NCBI GenBank assembly: GCA_030597965.1 | Contig: JAUVQU010000002.1 | Span: forward strand, 1 to 35,857 | Length of the DNA stretch: 35,857 nucleotides | Origin: Cellvibrionaceae bacterium | Lineage (GTDB): Bacteria > Pseudomonadota > Gammaproteobacteria > Pseudomonadales > Cellvibrionaceae | Reading direction: 5' to 3' | Part shown: positions 29,086 through 35,857 of the stretch, piece after piece | How the letters are laid out: every line of letters begins with the position of its first letter | How positions within the stretch are numbered: the first letter of the stretch is position 1 | The notes under the pieces: model-generated | The model's database searches: none | Told to the model about the DNA's origin: nothing | What the model saw: the letters and a program-made list of their open reading frames with translations, nothing else | Made by a program: the position numbers and the translations under genes

Positions 29086-29789
29086 TGTCTAGGAATATGT
29101 CACAGACAGTGCCGCAAACTTTACGAAATGATTTAGTTACGTTGTTAACTGATGGCTGTGATGCGATTGATGTTGTCGTATCAGAAGTGCAACAACAGCA
29201 ATTGATCGATTATATTTTATTGTTCGATAAGTGGAACAAAGCCTACAACCTTTCTGCGGTGCGTGATGTACGTAAGATGATCAGTCGTCATTTGATCGAT
29301 AGTTTGGTGGTTGCGCCATTGGTGGAAGGTCAGAGTTTGATTGATGTGGGTTCTGGCGGTGGTTTACCTGGTATTCCGCTGGCGATTCTTTTCCCTGAGC
29401 GCGATTTCACGTTACTGGACAGCAACGGCAAAAAAACACGTTTTCTGTTTCAGGTGAAAAATGAGCTGGGGCTGGATAATGTCACGGTAGTGAATACCCG
29501 TGTAGATGCTTTCCAGCCAGATGAATTATTTGACGGTGTGATCAGTCGCGCTTTTGCCAGTTTGTTGGATATGACGACCTGGTGTGAGCATCTGTTAAAG
29601 CCGAATGGTAAGTTTTGGGCGTTGAAGGGTATTTACCCGACAGACGAGTTGAGCGCCATAGAAAAACACTATAATGTTTCCGCTTCTTATCCTTTGCGCA
29701 TCCCCGGAGAAGAAGGTGAGCGTCACTTATTGGCACTGATTTCGACATTGTCCTCGACAGAGCCAGCAGACGCAGAAGTAACGATCTAA
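29085..29789 (+). CDS. rsmG: 16S rRNA (guanine-527-N7) methyltransferase RsmG
   Basis: Methylates N7 of G527 in 16S rRNA using S-adenosylmethionine; loss causes low-level streptomycin resistance in other bacteria. The 234 residues contain the SAM-binding motif DVGSGGGLPGIP (87-98), the acidic LLDSNGKKTRFL block and VISRAFASL. It is longer than E. coli RsmG (207), partly at the N-terminus. The start may be the overlapping ATG at 29085 or the ATG at 29097, which has AGGA close upstream. It is translationally coupled to mnmG. Confidence 0.97.
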   Translation: MSRNMSQTVPQTLRNDLVTLLTDGCDAIDVVVSEVQQQQLIDYILLFDKWNKAYNLSAVRDVRKMISRHLIDSLVVAPLVEGQSLIDVGSGGGLPGIPLAILFPERDFTLLDSNGKKTRFLFQVKNELGLDNVTVVNTRVDAFQPDELFDGVISRAFASLLDMTTWCEHLLKPNGKFWALKGIYPTDELSAIEKHYNVSASYPLRIPGEEGERHLLALISTLSSTEPADAEVTI

Positions 29790-29804
29790 ATGTTTATTTT
29801 ATTT

Positions 29805-29820
29805 GTGTACTTGAGTACAC
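29805..29820. promoter_or_regulatory. Palindrome upstream of parA
   Basis: GTGTACT and AGTACAC flank a 2-bp centre, 14 bp before the parA start and right at its ribosome site. It could be an operator or a small mRNA hairpin. No function is known. Confidence 0.4.
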
Positions 29821-29833
29821 CAAGGATCTTGAG

Positions 29834-30637
29834 TTGAGTAAAATCTATGCGATCGCTAACCAGAAAGGTGGCGTTGGTAAAACCACCAGCTGCGTAAATA
29901 TTGCAGCGTCACTGGTGGCCGCCAAGCAAAAAGTATTGCTTATTGATCTTGATCCACAGGGCAATGCAACTACGGGTAGTGGTATCGAGAAGTCTGCACT
30001 GGAATATTCCATTTACGATGTGATGGTGGGTGAAAAAACAGCCGCTGAAGTAATTGAGCCGTCTCCTTCTGGCAAGTTTGATGTGATACCAGCCAATGGC
30101 GATTTAACCGCCGCCGAAGTGGAGCTGCTGTCGCTGCCGAACAAAGAGTTTCGTCTGCGCAGTGTATTGGAAGGTCTTGCTGACCAGTATGATTTTGTTT
30201 TGATTGATTGCCCACCCTCTCTGAACATGCTCACATTGAATGCTTTAACGGCAAGTAACGGTGTGATTATTCCTATGCAGTGTGAGTACTATGCGTTGGA
30301 GGGTTTGTCTGCCTTGATGAGTACGATCAATCAAATTCAGCAGGCGTTGAACCCTAAACTCAGAGTTCAGGGTATTTTGCGCACCATGTATGACCCGCGT
30401 AACAGTTTGACCAACGATGTATCCGCTCAGCTGACAGAGTATTTTGGCGACAAATTGTATAAAACCTGCATCCCAAGAAATGTTCGCCTGGCTGAAGCGC
30501 CAAGTTTTGGTCAGCCAGCGTTGATTTATGATCGCACATCGAAAGGTGCATTGGCTTATTTGGCGTTGGCCGGTGAGATTCTTCGCCGTGAGCGTGCAGC
30601 TCAATCAGAAGTGACAGTGGAAGCTGTTGTTTCTTAG
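29834..30637 (+). CDS. parA: Chromosome partitioning ATPase ParA (Soj)
   Basis: Deviant Walker ATPase that moves ParB-parS complexes along the nucleoid. The 267 residues start MSKIYAIANQKGGVGKTTSC, with the ParA-type P-loop KGGVGKTT (11-18), including the signature lysine. The LIDLDPQGNATTG and FVLIDCPPSLNMLT motifs follow. It lacks an N-terminal helix-turn-helix, as usual for chromosomal (type Ib-like) ParA proteins. The start is TTG, with AAGGA 7 bases upstream. parB follows after 33 bp, and parS sites lie about 12.7 kb to the left in recF, completing a ParABS system. Confidence 0.97.
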   Translation: MSKIYAIANQKGGVGKTTSCVNIAASLVAAKQKVLLIDLDPQGNATTGSGIEKSALEYSIYDVMVGEKTAAEVIEPSPSGKFDVIPANGDLTAAEVELLSLPNKEFRLRSVLEGLADQYDFVLIDCPPSLNMLTLNALTASNGVIIPMQCEYYALEGLSALMSTINQIQQALNPKLRVQGILRTMYDPRNSLTNDVSAQLTEYFGDKLYKTCIPRNVRLAEAPSFGQPALIYDRTSKGALAYLALAGEILRRERAAQSEVTVEAVVS

Positions 30638-30670
30638 AGATATTTACTTATTAAAACCTAGGGCAAGACA

Positions 30671-31600
30671 ATGGCGGGAAGAAGAAAAGGGTTAGGTAGG
30701 GGCTTGGATGCACTGCTTGGTGGTGCGACAGGTGCTGTTGCTGCCGAAGCCATTGCTGAAGTGAAATCTACCGATCCTGCAGAGAAAATGACCGGCGATC
30801 GCTTAATTGAGATACCGATTGAGTATATTCAGCGCGGTAAGTATCAGCCACGACGCGATATGCATCAGGAAGCGCTGGAAGAACTTGCCAACTCCATCAA
30901 AGCCCAGGGGGTTATGCAGCCGATTATTGTTCGACCAATTGGTGAGCGCGATGGGCACGCCACTTATGAAATAATTGCGGGTGAGCGTCGCTGGCGTGCA
31001 ACGCAATTAGCGGGTCTGGATAAGATTCCAGCCATCATTCGTGATGTGAGTGATGAAACTACCATTGCCATGGCGTTGATAGAGAACATTCAGCGTGAAG
31101 ATTTAAACCCAATGGAAGAAGCGGTCGCCTTGAAGCGGTTGCAGGACGAATTTGAGCTAACACACCAACAGGTAGCGGAGGCTGTGGGTAAATCTCGTAC
31201 CACGGTGACCAACCTGCTGCGTTTGATCGGTTTAACCGATGATGTAAAAACCATGCTGGAGCACGGTGATTTGGAAATGGGCCATGCCCGTTCGTTGTTG
31301 TCACTTGATGCGGCTGACCAACGCAGCGTTGCGCGACAGGTTGTTGCTAAAGGTTTATCCGTTCGCCAAACGGAAGCACTGGTTCGTCGACTGCACGAGC
31401 AACAGCAGAAGCCGATCGTGACGGATATTGTGGATAACAATCACGATGTTGAGAAGCTGGAAGAAAACCTCTCCCAGAAAGTCGGTGTCCCGGTAAAAAT
31501 TAGCTACAATGCTAAGGGTAAGGGTAAATTAGTCTTAAATTACAACAGCTTGGATGAGCTGGATGGTATATTGAGCCACTTGGGTTACAGTGAAGATTAA
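30671..31600 (+). CDS. parB: Chromosome partitioning protein ParB (Spo0J)
   Basis: CTP-dependent DNA clamp that loads at parS and spreads. The 309 residues have the usual N-terminus (KGLGRGLDALLG, ParA-interacting region), the CTP-binding boxes including GERRWRA (104-110) and ENIQREDLNP (138-147), a helix-turn-helix (about 164-184, THQQVAEAVGKSRTTVTNLL) that should read parS, and a C-terminal dimerisation domain (about 255-309). Its targets are probably the TGTTCCACGTGAAACA-type sites in recF. Last gene of the mnmG-rsmG-parA-parB group. Confidence 0.97.
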   Translation: MAGRRKGLGRGLDALLGGATGAVAAEAIAEVKSTDPAEKMTGDRLIEIPIEYIQRGKYQPRRDMHQEALEELANSIKAQGVMQPIIVRPIGERDGHATYEIIAGERRWRATQLAGLDKIPAIIRDVSDETTIAMALIENIQREDLNPMEEAVALKRLQDEFELTHQQVAEAVGKSRTTVTNLLRLIGLTDDVKTMLEHGDLEMGHARSLLSLDAADQRSVARQVVAKGLSVRQTEALVRRLHEQQQKPIVTDIVDNNHDVEKLEENLSQKVGVPVKISYNAKGKGKLVLNYNSLDELDGILSHLGYSED

Positions 31601-31651
31601 GTAAGTTACCTTCTACTTGATCTCAAGCAAGGTGCTATACAGCTATTTGTC

Positions 31652-31680
31652 TTGATTGGATTAGGCATAATCCCTATAAT
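31652..31680 (+). promoter_or_regulatory. Predicted promoter of the atp operon
   Basis: TTGATT (31652-31657) and a perfect TATAAT (31675-31680) with a 17-bp spacer lie 87 bp upstream of the atpI start. A ten-codon open frame from GTG 31742 to TAG 31774, preceded by CGGAG, overlaps the atpI ATG and could couple its translation. Confidence 0.65.
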
Positions 31681-31766
31681 TCGAGCGCTAAATTTGCGTG
31701 AGAAGTAGACGTATTAGCTGCAGAGAAACGGAGTATTGGTTGTGAGCGCCCCTCAAGAGATTCGCC

Positions 31767-32138
31767 ATGACTAGCATTAAAAGACCACCAGTAATGCGTA
31801 TCCCCTTGATTCAATTGGGGTTTTTATTGGTACTGAGCTTGATTGCTTTTGGCTTTCTGGAACAGTTACTCTCTTTTTCGCTCTTTGTGGGCGGCCTGCT
31901 TGTTATTGTTCCACATGCGTATTTTTCGTTTTATGCATTCCGTTATATGGGTGCAAGCTCGACCCGATTGGTTGCGCAATCGTTTTATCGGGGTGAATCG
32001 GGTAAATATATGTTGACCCTGGTGGGGTTTGGTTTGGTGTTTTGGCAGTTTGAAACGGTCAATTTACCCCTGCTGTTCACTGGGTATGTAGTAATGCTTA
32101 TGTTGCAATGGTGGCTAACAGCCAGGGCGATTAAGTAG
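31767..32138 (+). CDS. atpI: ATP synthase subunit I
   Basis: Small membrane protein encoded first in atp operons; thought to assist c-ring assembly, not part of the final complex. The 123 residues form four predicted membrane helices (about 12-29, 32-55, 79-94 and 98-115), with basic residues in the loops. The sequence itself is weakly conserved, so the call rests on size, topology and its place before atpB. The ribosome site is poor. It is 158 bp from atpB, an unusually wide gap. Confidence 0.88.
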   Translation: MTSIKRPPVMRIPLIQLGFLLVLSLIAFGFLEQLLSFSLFVGGLLVIVPHAYFSFYAFRYMGASSTRLVAQSFYRGESGKYMLTLVGFGLVFWQFETVNLPLLFTGYVVMLMLQWWLTARAIK

Positions 32139-32205
32139 CAGAGTCAGGATGATTCGCTGGATTGAGATAACGGAACTGAAGCAAAAGTGTTCTAAAAAGG
32201 CTTTA

Positions 32206-32220
32206 TATCTTCTGAAGATA
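32206..32220. repeat. Short palindrome between atpI and atpB
   Basis: TATCTTC and GAAGATA flank a single central base. It may be an operator or mRNA hairpin, or chance. Confidence 0.3.
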
Positions 32221-32263
32221 GTCAGAGAGTTTTTACAACATTTTTTAAGCGCACCCTTTTTAG

Positions 32264-33223
<960 letters not shown>

Positions 33224-33237
33224 GCATTTTATTTAAC

Positions 33238-33268
33238 CCAGATAAAAGACGTTGTGTTTTTTATCTGG
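33238..33268 (+). promoter_or_regulatory. Stem-loop between atpB and atpE
   Basis: CCAGATAAAA (33238-33247) pairs perfectly with TTTTATCTGG (33259-33268) around an 11-nt loop. No U-tract follows. It may protect or help define the atpE message, which must be translated at high level for the c-ring. Confidence 0.6.
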
Positions 33269-33325
33269 AGAAGAGAATTTTGAGAGCAGTTTTCGGGCTG
33301 TGATCAGATAATTTTGAAACTTTAA

Positions 33326-33589
<264 letters not shown>

Positions 33590-33637
33590 TCACCTCGGTC
33601 TTTATATAAATTTTCTAAAGAGTAATGAGGTGTCGGT

Positions 33638-34108
33638 GTGAACATTAATTTAACTTTGATCGGTCAAACGCTAACGTTTTTTGTATTCATTTGGTTTTGT
33701 GCAAAATTCATTTGGCCTGTGCTTATTTCCATGATGGAAGAGCGTGAAAAGAAAATCGCCGATGGTCTGGAAGCTGCAGAACGTGCAGATAAAGATCTGG
33801 AGCTGGCCCAACATAAGGCCGTTCAGCAAATGAGTGAAGCGAAGAAGGACGCAGCTGAAATTATTGAAGCTGCTAACAAGCGCGCATCACAAATTGTTGA
33901 AGAAGCGAAAGATCAGGCACGTGTTGAAGGCGACCGTATTAAGGCTGCTGCTGAAGCGGATGTCGAGCAAGAAGTGAGTCGCGCAAAAGAAGAATTGCGT
34001 GGCAAGGTGGCTGCTCTGGCGTTGGCTGGTGCTGAGAAAGTACTGGGCGCGTCAATTGACGCACAAGCTAACAGCGAACTGGTAAACCAGTTAGCAGCCG
34101 ATTTGTAA
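33638..34108 (+). CDS. atpF: F1Fo ATP synthase subunit b
   Basis: Peripheral-stalk subunit, dimeric, anchored in the membrane and extending to the delta subunit. The 156-residue length equals E. coli subunit b. One N-terminal membrane helix (about 5-25) is followed by a long charged, Ala/Lys/Glu-rich coiled coil. The start is GTG, with GAGG 8 bases upstream. It lies 48 bp after atpE and 12 bp before atpH. Confidence 0.97.
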   Translation: MNINLTLIGQTLTFFVFIWFCAKFIWPVLISMMEEREKKIADGLEAAERADKDLELAQHKAVQQMSEAKKDAAEIIEAANKRASQIVEEAKDQARVEGDRIKAAAEADVEQEVSRAKEELRGKVAALALAGAEKVLGASIDAQANSELVNQLAADL

Positions 34109-34120
34109 GAGAGGTACGAA

Positions 34121-34657
34121 ATGGCCGAACTTACTACTATCGCAAGACCCTACGCTAAAGCAGCGTTCGAATCAGCCGAACAGGCTGGCGAGCTGCAGCA
34201 GTGGTCTGAGATGTTAGCTTTGGCGGCAGCCGTGGCTCAACAAGACAAGATGAAACTGGTTTTAGTCTCTCCGGGCTTAACCACTGAAGAGAAAGCTAAA
34301 ACCTTCTTGGATGTTTGTGGCGATGCATTGAATGATGCAGCGGCCAACCTAGTTTTAACTCTAGCGGGTAACCAGCGTTTGTTACTGCTCCCTGAAGTTA
34401 AGGAGCTGTTTGAACTGCATAAGGCCCAGCGTGAGAAGTCTGTCGATGTTGAAGTTGCGACAGCGTTCGAGCTTTCCGACGAGATGCAAGACAAGTTGGC
34501 GAAGGCACTGAGTGCCAAGCTGGATCGTGAAGTGAGTTTGTCTACATTGGTAGATAAAAGCTTACTAGGGGGTGTCCTTGTTCGTGCAGGTGACACAGTA
34601 ATTGACGGTTCGGTGCGTGGTCGTTTGACCAAGCTCGCCGAAGCAATGAACTCCTAA
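34121..34657 (+). CDS. atpH: F1Fo ATP synthase subunit delta
   Basis: Connects the top of the F1 head to the b-subunit stalk. The 178 residues match the family length: an N-terminal six-helix domain beginning [15 protein letters not shown] and a C-terminal part with the conserved [21 protein letters not shown] region (as [17 protein letters not shown]). The ribosome site GAGAGG precedes the ATG. atpA follows after 34 bp. Confidence 0.97.
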   Translation: MAELTTIARPYAKAAFESAEQAGELQQWSEMLALAAAVAQQDKMKLVLVSPGLTTEEKAKTFLDVCGDALNDAAANLVLTLAGNQRLLLLPEVKELFELHKAQREKSVDVEVATAFELSDEMQDKLAKALSAKLDREVSLSTLVDKSLLGGVLVRAGDTVIDGSVRGRLTKLAEAMNS

Positions 34658-34691
34658 TCCTGCCAAGTAGGCGGATATTGAGGAACAGAGC

Positions 34692-35857
<1,166 letters not shown>

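Noticed and set aside
33917-33924. CACGTG within atpF and another in gyrB (about 15829) as parS sites
   Set aside because: Only the six-base core is present.

Overview
The window is a chromosomal replication-origin neighbourhood from a gammaproteobacterium of moderate GC. Most gene order matches what I know of the Pseudomonas-type origin region: dnaA-dnaN-recF-gyrB on one side, rpmH-rnpA-yidD-yidC-mnmE and mnmG-rsmG-parA-parB-atp on the other, and plsC, gmhB, glyS/glyQ, trkA, rsmB, fmt, def, a LysM gene and dprA further out. A Cellvibrionales-like marine or soil lineage is plausible, but I infer this from gene order and composition and cannot prove it. I see no rRNA, tRNA, CRISPR array, prophage or insertion sequence.

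Left part (1-14100): dprA and a secreted LysM protein read leftward. Divergent from them are def-fmt-rsmB (start-Met formylation and deformylation, 16S rRNA methylation) followed by trkA-trkH (K+ uptake). A convergent LpxL/HtrB-family acyltransferase comes next, then glyQ-glyS-gmhB-plsC (glycyl-tRNA synthetase, heptose phosphatase, phosphatidate synthesis). A 450-bp gene-poor gap with a strong bidirectional terminator separates plsC from gyrB.

Centre (14551-24226): gyrB, recF, dnaN and dnaA are encoded leftward, in the order dnaA to gyrB of transcription. recF carries two parS-type ParB sites inside its coding sequence, one a perfect 16-mer. A 526-bp AT-rich gap with DnaA boxes and a 13-bp inverted repeat divides dnaA from rpmH. 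rpmH-rnpA-yidD-yidC follow in tightly overlapping order and end at a UUCG-loop terminator. mnmE follows a REP-doublet-like inverted repeat.

Right part (25832-35857): a yefM-yoeB-type toxin-antitoxin pair lies on the minus strand with a recognisable promoter and operator. Beyond it is a gene-free 740-bp stretch with a 14-bp-stem hairpin, five DnaA-box-like 9-mers and a very AT-rich tract directly before mnmG; this is the best oriC candidate. mnmG-rsmG-parA-parB and the F1Fo ATP synthase operon (atpI, B, E, F, H and a truncated atpA) then run rightward. Base composition appears to change from C-rich to G-rich on the plus strand around this point, which fits replication starting between mnmE and mnmG.

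The genes are almost all conserved housekeeping genes. I found no clearly undescribed multi-gene system. The observations of most interest are the regulatory and structural DNA: parS sites in recF, two DnaA-box regions, long inverted repeats beside both, the toxin-antitoxin operator next to the origin, the REP-like doublet, and an attC-like inverted repeat after plsC.
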